This document shows, piece by piece, positions 1 to 10,690 of a stretch of 30,004 bases of DNA. The notes beneath the pieces were generated by a model, which worked only from the letters and a program-made list of their open reading frames with translations, was not told the DNA's origin and did not search any database. The DNA comes from Acanthaster planci. Lineage: Eukaryota; Echinodermata; Asteroidea; Valvatida; Acanthasteridae. The position numbers were made by a program, and so were the translations under genes. Position 1 is the stretch's first letter, and each line of letters opens with the position of its first letter. The stretch spans positions 595,326 through 625,329 of the forward strand of contig NW_019091459.1 in NCBI RefSeq assembly GCF_001949145.1. Reading direction: 5' to 3'.

Positions 1-3000
1 AGACACCGAACCTCCATGCATCAACAGCTAAACAGCGAGTCTGAAAGGTGTACCTCTGTGATACAATCTCTACACTGATGACGACTCTGCACTTTGATAA
101 CTTGTGCACTCCCCTATGGTGCTCAGTCAACAGTAGGCAACCGATTGTCCACCTATTCTTAAGCCTAACAATAGACTGCGCTCAGTTTGTGAATTTTTGA
201 TATGGACAGCCAAACGTCACAGAATGTTGCCAGTAGTTGTTTTCAAATTTGACCCTACGGTATGTACTAATGCAGAATAAATAAGAACATGGGAAGTGTT
301 TTCATTTAGTAATTCGTAGTAGCGTTAATGATTTGGTGTTCATGTGGTAGCTTCGTGTGAATATAAAACATTTTGTTTTTCATTTAGTTATTTATTTATT
401 TGTTGTTTACTTACGGCTGCCCAAAGTTTTAACAGCCACTGTAGATATTTGTTTGATTGCTTTATTAACCTATATGGAGGCATCCGGTGATTTTTGAAAA
501 TCAGTTTTTGCTAATTAATTGATTAAAACAAGAAGTTAGGGCCAACTGCAATCACCTTCCATCTGAACCTATTTCTGTTCCTGTCAAACAACCTGCTTTT
601 GTTACCATAAAGGTTTTCTTTCATATACTTTTCTTTATTGCTTTTTTGTTATTTAATTTCCAAACCCCTCAGTCTGATCTTGTAATTATCATTGATCGTT
701 ATTTTTTAGTTAACAACTCTATTTACTTTTGAATAAATGCATTTGAAGTACACTTTCATTTCAAATTGTTCTATTACAAGAATGTGGAACCATGTAGTTA
801 ATTCAAAAGATAATAAATGCATGTGAACTACGCTTTATCTTCCAGTTGTTTTATTACAAGAATGTGGAATCATGTAGTTAACTCAAAAGAGAGGAAGAAA
901 TGTTTGGGTTTTCAGGTCATGCATCAAATGTTATTTCAAATCTGCAGTTCGGACACCCCCAATACCCCCCCAAGAAAAAAACAAGAATTGTTTTTGCCAA
1001 ATTTATTATTTACAGGGTGAAGAGGACAACCACCTATGACATTAAACCATTTAGAACTAAATTTATGTTCAGAAATTGATAATAACAGGATTGTAAGACC
1101 TGTATCCACAAAATCCACACGTCCAGCCGCAAAGGTGGGGATTCCTGACATGCAGGGTTAAGTTAAGCTCTGGAAACCCACAAAATTTAAATATAATATA
1201 TATGGTCAGGCGTTGGTGAGATAAATAATTTACAAGCCATTTTCAGTGCAGTTGGTTTGAATATCGTTTCCTATTGACTTCTTAGCCTGCACTTGACAAT
1301 CGGCCACGCCTGGCGTCAGTTTTCAAGGGGTGAAAGGAGGCGGCCAAAGCTGGCCCAGAGCTGACATTTTTTGCTTTCGTTTGAAAATTCATCAATAATT
1401 GATATATTATTGCGTGTAAGCGTAGGTGTCGTCACTTTCTTGTCTGGATATGGATTATCCACAATCTGAATCTGGAGAATAAATCAATCTTCCAGGAAAC
1501 CCCGGGGAGTTGGCAAAAGCTTGATTTTTATGTACAAATTTCAACGTCGGTTTTTCTCAGGTTCTGCACTTTTTTTTCTTCGGAAAACATTCTAAGATCA
1601 TCATAGCAATTACGTCTTGGTCTGAAAGGATTTTGCATTGCACTAAATAAAACAGGTAAAAAGAGGAAGAAGCTGAGAGAAAACGATGTCGACATTTGTT
1701 GCCCTGTACATTTTCAAAGGGCCGCTTATGCTCCAACATGCCATTTATACGCATGTGCACATAAATTAAAATGTATTAGTGAACTGGTCCATTGATTCAG
1801 ATTGGTTACATTTCTGCATATTCAAAAGTAGTCCAGATATATAGCAACACATTTATGGGACATTCACACTCATTACCTTTTCCTACATTTAATAAGCAAT
1901 TGTCGGTACGCGCTGTCGCAATGTGCAAGCAATTATACACGTGGCTTTATCACTCTGAAAGAAAAGCTAGTGGCGAAAACATCATTTCATTTCTCAAGTA
2001 TATGAGCCATGTTGCCATAAAATGCAAATGAAAAGGGCGGTAATCAATAGAATGAACCTTTTGAAGCATGGCGGAGACAAGTGGAACGCGCCATCTGAAG
2101 GGGGTAAATCTGCAACGAACACAAAAGAAGTCATCCAAACAGAATAGCGCCCTCACATTTTGTTTGCTTCACCCAAAACATCCTAGTGCACAGCTCTTAG
2201 TCGGTCACTTTTATTTTCATATTTTAATATTTATTGATCATTTTTATTCAAATATATACGTGTCAAATATTAGCACCAAAACCCTTATAAACAACACCAT
2301 GAAATAAAAGCTAGGATTTCGGAACAGTAAGGATGCATCCCAAAAGATAAATTCCCAACGATAAATTAAATTTCGAAAATGCTCACAGCTCTCATAGGTG
2401 TCCAAGCTGGACAGAAAATGATGTTCAACATGTAGTCTTTTTTTTCCTTTCAAATTTTAGTGGGTTGACTGAAGAATGTTTAAGAAATTCTCATTCAAAG
2501 TAGACCACCCCTTTTAAACGAAGGAATTTTCACTGCCCGGAAATGTATCCATTTGAACAAGTATTCCTATTAAAAAACGGGTAAATAGTGCCACTTCGGG
2601 CCCAACTGCATCCAATTTGCTCAGAATCGGAACCCTTGAGCCCTGAACAGATGTTCAGTGCCACATTTGTTCAATTCCCCAATTTGATGGCTCTCAAGAC
2701 TCTCTTATATATAATAGTTTGAGTGTAAACTTGTATTACTGAGCTCGGCGGACGGCTCTTCTGCCTATTTACGCGAGTACATCCGTAATGCTTGGGATAC
2801 TTTTCTCCCCAACATTATTTCAAGTAGCCTACGCCCGAAGCCGCATATGCTTTTTAATTCCCCCCCTCCATACACAAACCAAAAGCTGGCTACGCTACTG
2901 GATAGATGTTTAGTCTGACGACAGAAAAACCGTAACTTTACTTTATCTAACGTAGAGGAAAGGATGGAGATTTGATACTTGATTTGGGTGTGGACCTAAT

Positions 3001-3240
3001 GTATGATGGTTTTGGCGCGCCTCGAGAAAGATAAACAACAAGAAGCCGAAAAAATAGCAGCAGGAATGATTAACAGTAACAACGAACACAACGACAACAA
3101 CATCAACAAAAATTGACGGCTCCACTCACGACATCGGTAGTGAGTTCAAGACCAAGGAGGTTATTGTTAATTTCTGACCAAGACGGAATAACGTCGCCAA
3201 TTGTAGCAGATGCGGAAGTTGTGGATAATTCAAAACTTCT
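1..3240. other. Non-coding DNA, no gene recognised
   Basis: AT-rich sequence with stop codons dense in all frames and no frame that looks protein-like. It holds one 80-bp tandem duplication, annotated separately. An octamer-type motif ATGCAAAT lies at 2022-2029, but single short motifs are expected by chance. No convincing exon flanked by splice signals was found. Confidence 0.6.
732..891. repeat. Two-copy tandem duplication, 80-bp unit
   Basis: Bases 732-811 and 812-891 are two diverged copies of one 80-bp unit. Both begin AATAAATGCAT, share the stretch ATTACAAGAATGTGGAA at the same offset, and end TCAAAAGA. Differences are scattered single-base changes, so the duplication is not very recent. 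It has no coding role that I can see. Confidence 0.85.
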
Positions 3241-3490
3241 TGGTATTCATTTATCGAGCAGCTTTGCTGCAGTGTTCATATCGAGCTTTGTATCAGGATA
3301 GCTCACAAACAGATGTTTTTTTCCCAGACTTCTAAAGAGTGTTGATTTGCTTGTCAGGTTCTTGGTGTTTATATGTCGAGCTGTTTATGCTGGGCTGTTC
3401 ATGTCGAGCGTTGTAACACAAAAGCAAGGGATGTTTTATCTCAGACATCTGAACAGTTTTCATTTAAGTATAGTGATTTGCTAGTCAGTT
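3241..3490. repeat. Diverged two-copy tandem repeat, about 122-bp unit
   Basis: The block from 3241 is repeated from about 3363. Shared anchors at matching offsets are TTCATTTATCGAGC / TTTATATGTCGAGC, GTTCATATCGAGC / GTTCATGTCGAGC, a CAGAC(T/A)TCT block, and GTGATTTGCT near each copy's end. The TATCGAGC-type core occurs twice inside each unit, so the unit itself may have grown from a shorter motif. The copies differ by many substitutions and small indels. Confidence 0.65.
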
Positions 3491-5530
3491 CTATCGTGCA
3501 GTGTGTGGTATGAACGCTTAATGGTATGAAAAATGGGATGGCCGTACTATGCTTGATGGCAATTGTCAATAATAGAATCGCTCGATATATTTTAATACTT
3601 TTTTTAATAATCAACTCTTTTAATCATACTTATTTTGTTTTCATTTCTTGTAATGTCTCGATGCAGTTCATTTTACCTATATTTGTGAAATATTCTTTGT
3701 ATTTTTAAAGAAATCTATACTACCTTGTAATTAATTGTATTGTAAGTGGATGAGTATTTTAAACACGAGGACCATGATGATTTCTGTTGTATGAATATCA
3801 GATAGCAATAATAAAATAATAGTTCAAATTGAGGAAAAAAACAAACTTTCCAGAAATGCTAATAAATACTACGGGTTCTTTTGTAAAGAAAGAACCCGTA
3901 ATAGCTACATGATTGTTTTCCCTGGAGACTGAGCTGACGTGTCTTGCCTTATGTTTCAAGGGGTTGATGTCAAAAATATCCCAGCTACTGTGCTATGCAC
4001 AACTGCATTGATGCAGAACCACTCCTAGCATTAATATTGCAAGTTAATTTTTCCAAAGTTCACATGACATTTCGTTGTAAGGAAATGTATAAGAGCACAG
4101 CACGAGGTCTGCAGACGGGTATCTTCAATCACCGAGAAAGTCAGGGTTATCGTTTATTTAAGAAAGGACCAAAGAGGATCATCGGGATAGTTTGAGTTAC
4201 GATGCGTTCGTGACGGGGAATGGCAAGAAGGTGATGAAGCGGGAGCAAGCGTGATTTAACCAAGAGGACTTGCTTATAATCATTGCTTCTGAAAATGTAA
4301 AATGTCTGATGTTTCGTCTTTTCTAACCGAGGATCTAAAAGAACCCCAAAAGTCTCGAGAGCAGTTCAGTTTGATTGTGTGAAATACGCCATAGCAGAAT
4401 GTGGCTGGCAATATAGATCTTCAACCTCAAAGGTCTCGGGGCGGCGTGCCCACACCCCTTCACCTTTTCTTTGGTATCGACACATTGCATTTCTGTTTTG
4501 CCACTGGGAGCTTTATCAAATGTCTCGTAATCATTTTGACACCCTTTTAATAAAAGTTTGACACATCGTTTTATATACCCCTTACCCAAGACGGGACAGC
4601 CAAGAGATAACTGTCCCCACTGATGTGCCAAATGCAAGTGTTCACGTTCACGTGTTCGTCCCTGAACTATAATTTACTGTGGCAACAAACTCTGTGTTAG
4701 ATGGAATTTAAACTACAGAGATGTGCTGATCAACATTTTGTTACATGCATGCTAAGTGTTCAAAAGACCAAACATTGAACAGCATCTGCATCAACAGCTC
4801 TGGGGGAGGGCGGGGTCACGCGGCTAGACTGTCAAAAAGGGGCCTCTTGAAGGGTAGCAAGGATCTGCATCCAAATGTAGACTATAACATCGCCGATGCA
4901 AACACACAGAATATTCCTCAGAATACCACAACACGTCGACGGGTCTTTGCCGGTTTAAGGGAGAAAGAAATAACGGATTAATGCAGGGTTGTGGAAGGAC
5001 TGTCCGTTAACGAACCACCGATCGACCGGAGGTTTTAAGTGATACCGCTACATGAGCGTAACACCCAAGCTCATATATGGAGGTAAACAGTGCGTCACAA
5101 GAAGTATTTACAGAACCGATCAAATCACTACGCCTGAAGGTGAAGACAGGGACGTCATCGCTACTCAACTACTGCTTGGAAATGTGGCATGCCTTGGGTT
5201 TAAACTGTCTATCGCGTACAGTGATGTATCTAGGGTCTCTAGGTTGCAGCCATAGTCCGAAGTTTTTGTTTCGAGGGGATCCAAAAATTGATGAATTGCG
5301 GCTTTTACATTGGTTGTGTGATTTGAATAAGGTTGGTGACTTGTAACTAACGTAGCTGACTTTTTTCAAGATACATACTCATAGCAAAGAGAGAAATGGA
5401 AAGTTTGGGTACTGAAAATGTTATTTGGTTAAGCCGGGTTTCGGGTTCGTTTCCAGTTAAATTCAGCTGACATTTATTCCGACAGTGCATATTTAATACA
5501 TTCAAGTTGCACGCGTGTTTACAATTAAAA
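3491..5530. other. Non-coding stretch with short chance frames
   Basis: Only short open frames occur. The longest are a 100-codon minus frame at 4335-4637 and an 89-codon plus frame at 5077-5346. Neither has a recognisable motif or a splice context that ties it to a gene. A perfect hairpin at 3870-3900 is listed separately. The GC-richer patch at 4790-4980 could be part of an old repeat, but I cannot name it. Confidence 0.45.
3870..3900. repeat. Perfect 12-bp hairpin with 7-nt loop
   Basis: TACGGGTTCTTT at 3870-3881 is exactly complementary to AAAGAACCCGTA at 3889-3900, with the 7-base loop TGTAAAG. There is no T-run after it and no operon context, so it is not called a terminator. It may be a remnant of a palindromic or foldback element. 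Confidence 0.85.
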
Positions 5531-5539
5531 AAGGATAAA

Positions 5540-6235
5540 GAAAATAATACAAACAGTGGTAACTAAGATGACATTTACAGTACCGAGGCATAATCAAAAG
5601 CCAAGGGCTTGTGCTGAAATGCCTTGAAAACAGACAGACAATATATCACAGGACTAACAAACAGACAAGAAACGAAAAGATGACAGACGGAAAAAGACAG
5701 ATGGAAGAAATTTATACAAAGCTATATTGTGAACAATAAAACAAAAGCTAAAGTATATATGAGTATGGAATTGAGAGGGAATTTATGCTAAATAAATAGA
5801 GAGAAGATCCTTTTTGTATAACCTTTTGAAACGGCTGATACCATTCCAAAGTCGTGGCCCCTGAAATCGTAGAGTATCAATCGAATAGGATGTGCTTTTT
5901 TATGGCAGGTACAGACTGTTGCGAGATCCTGTGCGATAGTCACGGACACTGTGGACAGAGATGAAGAGAGAAGGAAAGGCATTTGGGAGAAGTTGCAGGT
6001 TAGAAGTTTGTTAATATCAGTGAGTGTAAGTCTCTTGAGTTGTGCAAAAAGTGGGGCAGTGTGTGCCTGTGGAAGTGATTGAGTGCAAATCCGAACAGCT
6101 ATTTTCTGAATGGTTATTAGGTAAACTCCTAAGAATTTTACAGAATGTACCTGGGAAACGGATGAATTGTTGATGTAAATGCGAAGAGTAATAGTCCTTG
6201 GTCCAGGCTTGGTAAAGAACATACATATATTCAAG
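5540..6235 (-). mobile_element. Decayed CR1/L2-like non-LTR retrotransposon, 3' part with internal deletion
   Basis: Reading leftward, the minus frame from about 6235 to 5788 holds a decayed C-terminal end of a LINE reverse-transcriptase polyprotein. It contains FTKPGPRTITLRIYINNSSV, then VKFLGVYL (the K-F-L-G-V block after the RT palm). Next come AHTAPLFAQLKRLTLTDINK (the thumb-like block AHTxPLFxxLxxLxxxDI) and a terminal DFRGHDFG...GYTKR stretch. In intact CR1/L2-type elements roughly 90-100 codons separate the FLGV block from the AHT block; here about 20 remain, so the middle has been deleted. Sequence to the left, to about 5540, with a T-rich minus-strand 3' region, would be the 3' UTR. 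The boundary there is a guess. Superfamily assignment rests on recalled conserved blocks. Confidence 0.75.
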
Positions 6236-6289
6236 GAATATACCAGGCACGAAATGGGACAGAGGGGTCCCCCCAGTCCAATCCCCATG

Positions 6290-7350
6290 GACCCTCCGGC
6301 CTATTGTCACTTTCGTTGTTTTGAAAGATAATAAAATACCGCCATTTGTGGCATTCAGCGCGAGCGGGTTACCAATGAGGACAAAAGCGCTCCAGTGATG
6401 AGCGATACAAAACTGCTTCACACTAAACTAGCCCCTATTGAAAAGACGTTAGCTGAGCACTGTGCCGGTTTCGGGATCAAAAGAAAATTACACAACACCA
6501 CACAGTCTGGACTCTTTTTTCAAGGCAGCTAGGCCCGGTTGAAATACTCGGGCGTCATAAGATATTGTCTTTCAAATTAGAGTAGCCGCCAGAAAGTCGT
6601 TGTGTGGTTGTAAACGTCTTGTAAATGAAGTTATGAATTTTTTAAGAAATTTGAAAGCAGAAAAACAATGAAAAATCACCCGCCCCAGCAGAATAAACAT
6701 GAATAAATGGGTAAGGCGCGAAATGGTTAAAACAATGTCAATTTATTAATGTGAGTGGTTGAGAATCGACACAGATTCTATGCTGGTACGAGTTTATAAA
6801 CCTGAGGGGAAGCCAGTGTGAAGGCTGTCCACTTATTTAAGGTGTTATTGCTGAAGGAATGATGGAATCTTTTCAGCAGAAAAAGAGATGGCTGTGTGAC
6901 AAATGAAAAACAAAAGTTGGGTTTGAACTGTAGGCAGGTAGTCGGGTTGGATTCATTATGCGCGCTCTTTTGCAACCACGGCATCACTTGGTAGGGTACT
7001 TATCGTGCAAACGTGCATCGTTGGTCGGGGGGACTCGGAACAAGATTCGTAGAAAAATGCATTTAACCTTAACGTAATTTACATGGTGGCTATAGCTCTT
7101 GCACGTGTACAAACAAATGCATGTACCTCGACTGAGATAGAGTAAAACGTATAGGCTTCTTTGGCTAAATAAGAATACCTTGAATAAAATCTTTGACCAT
7201 TATTTTAAATGTTGCAAATTCCCAAAACAGTAAAGAATGAGGAAGTCGAAATACTTAACAATCAAAGGAGATTTGAAAAACTGTAAAAAGCCTAGAGCAA
7301 AATAAAGAAAAACTCTAACGGTGTTACCTGAATCACAGCACACTTAGTAG
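6290..7350. other. Non-coding DNA, nothing recognised
   Basis: No frame shows protein-like composition. Part of 6290-6420 may be a further degraded 5' piece of the LINE, but I could not read conserved blocks in it. Confidence 0.5.
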
Positions 7351-7354
7351 AATA

Positions 7355-7725
7355 CTCTACCTTGCGGCCAAATGGTTAAAGCTCCATGCAACTCCTAATC
7401 CTAAAATCAGGGATTTGAATCCAACTATGGAACGTAAACGTCTAGATCCTGAGCAAGTGGCCTCAACCTGCTTACCCCTCTCCATCTACGGATGCAAATT
7501 GATACCCATCAGGACAGATATGGCTCTTATATTTGACTGGCCCTTTTGCCTGAAATGGTAACAATAAGCTCTGCATTGCCCCGGGAACTGAGATACTTTA
7601 GGGGTGTTTATGGGCAAGCATGCAATAATAATTAGCCTTATCTACCGGCGTTGGGCTAATATGGCCACTTTGTAAGTATGTAGCCATGACTGTTTATATA
7701 ACTTAATAAATATGGTAAATGTGAA
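7355..7725 (+). mobile_element. Decayed tRNA-derived SINE (deuterostome type)
   Basis: The head resembles a tRNA promoter. An A-box-like GCGGCCAAATGGTTAAAG lies at 7364-7381 and a B-box-like GGATTTGAATCC at 7411-7422. The body follows the order seen in many deuterostome SINEs: a CCTGAGCAAGTGGCCTCAACC block, a TACCCATCAGGA block, GCATTGCCCCGGGAACTGAG, TTTAGGGGTGTTTATGGGC, then an AT-rich tail with a TAACTTAATAAATATGG-like end. It lies just upstream of the proposed promoter of the secreted-protein gene. Ends are approximate, and no target-site duplication was identified. Confidence 0.7.
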
Positions 7726-7835
7726 TCCTCACATTCTATTTGAACCATTTTGTGAATAATGTTACCAGCGTAATGCACCTGTGTACGAACAACAAAAAAG
7801 ACATATGAAATGAGATACTCTCTCTGACGCCTGGT

Positions 7836-7875
7836 CATAAATATTCATTCCCCGGCCACTGTGGGTAGAATCCTG
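7836..7875 (+). promoter_or_regulatory. Candidate core promoter of the secreted-protein gene
   Basis: A TATA-like CATAAATATT lies at 7836-7845, upstream of the leader exon that ends in a consensus donor at 8041/8042. Transcription would then start near 7865-7910. The element is weak, and the assignment depends on the leader exon being real. Confidence 0.3.
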
Positions 7876-8041
7876 GGTAACGCTGAAGTGACGCGGAGCC
7901 TAATCTTCAGCAAACATCATCGACCCGCTGTGCGCAGAGCGTTGAACACCGTCCAAAAGGAAGGAAGGATTTTATTTGCAAGAGCCAGGACCAGCAAATG
8001 AAAGTTGAGATTTCTTTCTTCTTGAAAATTTCGCCCAAAAG
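7870..8041 (+). other. 5' untranslated leader exon
   Basis: The stretch ends AAAAG|GTAAGG, a near-consensus splice donor, and the next coding exon at 8640 begins right after a strong pyrimidine-rich acceptor. Spliced to that exon, the frame of the main ATG is closed by TGA at 8023-8025, which supports ATG 8651 as the true start. The leader also holds an upstream ATG at 7998 that opens a 15-codon frame across the splice. The 5' limit is not visible in the sequence and is approximate. Confidence 0.5.
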
Positions 8042-8643
8042 GTAAGGACATAACTACTAGTAAAGTAAAATCATAAACTGGCATATTTCAACCAATCGTG
8101 AAGTACAAAATATGGCAGCTGGAAATCTATTTTGATATACTGTCTAGTGCCCAAAACGTTTTGCGGCAAATACTGGAGCAACACTCATATACACCTGTTC
8201 TTATTACAATAATTAGGGCCTAATAGGGATTTTGAATCAATACACTATAATAAAGCAAGAACATATAAATACAATTGAAATCGACATTTGTCTGGAATTA
8301 TGCATTCAAAATTAATTCATATTATAGTTAAGAAAATATGTTCCCTTTTCTTTCACTTTTCATCCATGAGAGCAACAAAAATGTGGTTTGCACTGTGGGG
8401 ACGAAACAAAGTTTAAACGTTATGTTTCTCAGGTGAAGATATTTCATTCTAATAAAGTGAAATGACGTATTGGGAACAATTTCCTCATTTCATATTACTA
8501 CTCACACAAGATGGTGTAAGAACTTTAACTACAAAGTTATACAGCAGCTTTCTTTTCAGCATTACACTCTGAATGTAAGGGTAATATCTTTGAAGATGCT
8601 CAAATAAACGCAAAATCCTCCTTTTCTCTCCTTATTCAGTTAA
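7998..8643 (+). promoter_or_regulatory. Upstream ORF spanning the leader splice (15 codons)
   Basis: ATG at 7998-8000 reads 14 codons plus two bases to the exon end at 8041. It continues with T at 8640 and ends at TAA 8641-8643, seven bases before the main ATG at 8651. Its start context is weak (C at -3), while the main start has G at -3. This layout fits leaky scanning or reinitiation and suggests translational control, but it holds only if the predicted splice is used. Confidence 0.35.
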
Positions 8644-8786
8644 CGTCGCGATGAGACCGAGGAGAACATTTGTCATGTCCTTTCTCATGGCATCTATTTT
8701 AATACACGCCATCTGTTGTGACGAGATTAAGGAGGGCTTAGCCCGGAACGACAGGTCTCTTGCAATGAGACTTTGGACAGATTCAG
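8640..8786 (+). CDS. Secreted cysteine-rich protein, exon with start and signal peptide
   Basis: The acceptor is strong (CTCCTTTTCTCTCCTTATTCAG ending at 8639) and the donor is CAG|GTACTT after 8786. ATG 8651 opens 45 codons plus one base (phase 1). Residues 1-23 form a textbook signal peptide: basic MRPRR, hydrophobic core FVMSFLMASILIHAICC, then the acidic DEIKEG. Cleavage is likely near residues 20-23. The remainder, to residue 45, is a short polar stretch ending RLWTDS. The next three exons all fit its phase. I do not recognise the family. What is seen: start, signal peptide and splice sites. Inferred: secretion and membership in one transcript with the following exons. Confidence 0.65.
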
Positions 8787-9307
8787 GTACTTATCTGTTT
8801 GCTTTTTGTTTAGGAGTATCCAATAAAACGAAAGCTATACAGTGAAAAATGTAAATAATGATGATGATTGTTTAGTATCGAGGAAGTTCAGTTCAGTACA
8901 AACAACCCCTTACAAATGAATAATTGTGAAGTCACAACACTGATCTAGACGTTATTCTTACGAACTTAATTCAAATGTAATATACTGTTAAAAATTTGAA
9001 GCCAGATAATTGTACGACTATTTAGAAAGACAACTGTTAAAAATAAATGCATGCTACCCTTATTTTTGAGGGAAAATGATTTTACCTAAAACGTAATCCT
9101 TTCCATTCCGTCTTTTGTTGACTTATCTCACAGGTGTGCCAGTTTTAGTACTCGCATTTCAACTGCGTGCAATGTCAAAGTTAAATGAAAATTAGATAAT
9201 GCTAAAGCTTAATCCAGTCAATTAAGTCAAACTATATTAATAACCGTGGGTATCGTACACTTCTGTCGCGAATCAGTTGTTTTCTTATTCGTTTTGCTTG
9301 CGGACAG

Positions 9308-9517
9308 AGAGGAAATTCGATTTTCCGGAAACTTGCGGAATGTGGAAATCAGCCAACCCTATATGCCTTGATGGCATGGTATTGCAGAACACATCTAAGA
9401 CTAAAATTAAAATAAAAATCAAGCTTCGGGAGTTAATTCAAGGAGGCAGTATTGGAAAGGGATGTAAAGGTTTGACAGGTCTCAAGATTTCAGAGTGTCA
9501 TCACTTAGCAGCAGCAG
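9308..9517 (+). CDS. Secreted cysteine-rich protein, exon 2 of the coding part
   Basis: The acceptor has a long pyrimidine tract (TTGTTTTCTTATTCGTTTTG...ACAG, ending 9307) and the donor is CAG|GTAGTA after 9517. Phase is 1 in and 1 out (2 + 69 codons + 1), giving residues 46-115. It has four cysteines at residues 55, 65, 98 and 109, in the contexts ETCGMW, NPICLD, GKGCKG and SECHH. A run KTKIKIKIKL alternates lysine with hydrophobic residues and may be a surface beta strand. The frame runs past the donor to a stop at 9547-9549, so without splicing the protein would end soon after. An in-phase AGAG at the acceptor could shift the start by two bases, but only the 9308 start keeps the frame. Confidence 0.65.
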
Positions 9518-10174
9518 GTAGTAATCCCATCTCCCATATCGCACCCTAGATCACAAACGCTGAAATGCCATGAAACGCTTTTTATTCACATCGACGTTTT
9601 AAGCGCTACTGAATACGAGGCAGGTTTCACTCATCTGTTGGGTAATAGCTGCAGAAGATTGTATGAATGATTTAAGACTCTTTTTAAAGTGACCCGGATT
9701 TTAGGCAATTCATGTTGAAATCTCACGAAGGCACACTTCCCACTGTTATATGTACGTTCTGGAGTGGTTGCAACGGCTGGATTTACGTGGCACGTCTGTG
9801 AATTTGATATAGTTCTTCTAGTTCTAAATAATAGACAAGTATGCTTCTTATCCAAGGCCCTTATCTGCACCGTAGATATATATTTTTTTCTTTTTACTCC
9901 GGAGCAAGAAGGAATAGTAATGCACTCCCGAGTGAACATTAATATTAGCTGATTCATTTACAAAATAAATATCCGTGTTCCATTTCAGAGGACTTAAGGT
10001 GCGTAGTTAATAGTGCAATCCATTTTCCCTTGTGCCCCCCCCCCCTTTAAAAGGGTGTATTTAGCGTACGTTGAATATCCTTCGCTCATTGGTCCTAAAC
10101 AATACTTATATATATATTTAGTTTTAAAAATTGTCTATTTCAGAATCTTTTCATTTAATTTATTTTCTTGTCAG

Positions 10175-10300
10175 ACAACTGGAAATTGTGTTTCGCGTCG
10201 ACGACATATGTGTGTTTCTGCTCCAAGTCAGCCAAGATCCAGGCTTGCTATAACCCTAAGGAGTTCAAGTACGTTCATGAGCGTCCGCCATTTTTCCGAG
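10175..10300 (+). CDS. Secreted cysteine-rich protein, exon 3 of the coding part
   Basis: The acceptor is strong (TTTATTTTCTTGTCAG ending 10174) and the donor is GAG|GTATTC after 10300. Phase is again 1 in and 1 out, giving residues 116-157. Four cysteines at residues 121, 129, 131 and 140 lie in the contexts KLCFA, YVCFC and QACYN. The exon ends in a charged, aromatic, proline-rich segment HERPPFFR. If the donor were not used, the frame would run on to TAA at 10390-10392 and add a tail with the ending QCSCNR; this read-through form cannot be excluded. Base composition is richer in G+C than the flanking introns, as expected of an exon. Confidence 0.65.
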
Positions 10301-10668
10301 GTATTCGTGGAGCAATGATACATTTCGAGCATGCAATGAGTGGCTGCACGTACGTGTTACTGATTCCCATGCAATGTTCATGTAACAGATAACAACAATG
10401 GGACAGATGAAGGAGGAATTGGTGTTCAAACTACATGCCGTTATTGAAAATATGTGTATGCTAAAGCGAAAACATGAAGGATGTTCTCCCCGCTCTGTGG
10501 TTGTCGGCATCCATCTTTGGTAGGGACGGGGTAACAAATCTGCCAACAAGAAATTCAGAAAGGAAATATGATCTCATTAATAGAAAGATCACAGTGTTTA
10601 ATTAAATATTAAATCCTTGTTACGCCTACTGATGTTTACTCTACATTAACCACTAGGTTACAATTCAC

Positions 10669-10690
10669 GATTTGCTCAGAAGAGCAAATC
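10669..10690. repeat. Perfect 9-bp hairpin with 4-nt loop
   Basis: GATTTGCTC at 10669-10677 pairs exactly with GAGCAAATC at 10682-10690, with loop AGAA. It lies inside the large intron, 12 bases after a pyrimidine-rich AG at 10655-10656. Confidence 0.8.

Noticed and set aside
6017-6421. 134-codon minus frame overlapping the LINE relic
   Set aside because: It is the shadow frame; the RT-like blocks are in the other minus frame (5788-6288).
10035-10045. Poly-C run, with poly-G runs at 10933, 16794 and 17598
   Set aside because: Simple homopolymers common in such genomes; no function can be read from them.
9490-10240. Resemblance of SECHH...DNWKLC to the GISECQxxF...RWNC block of Wnt proteins
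   Set aside because: Cysteine spacing differs by one, the surrounding Wnt motifs are missing and the protein is too short.
10175-10392. Unspliced end of exon 3 giving a QCSCNR C-terminus like cystine-knot cytokines
   Set aside because: Composition changes at the GAG|GTATTC donor and the C-x-C ending alone does not define a family. Kept only as an alternative.
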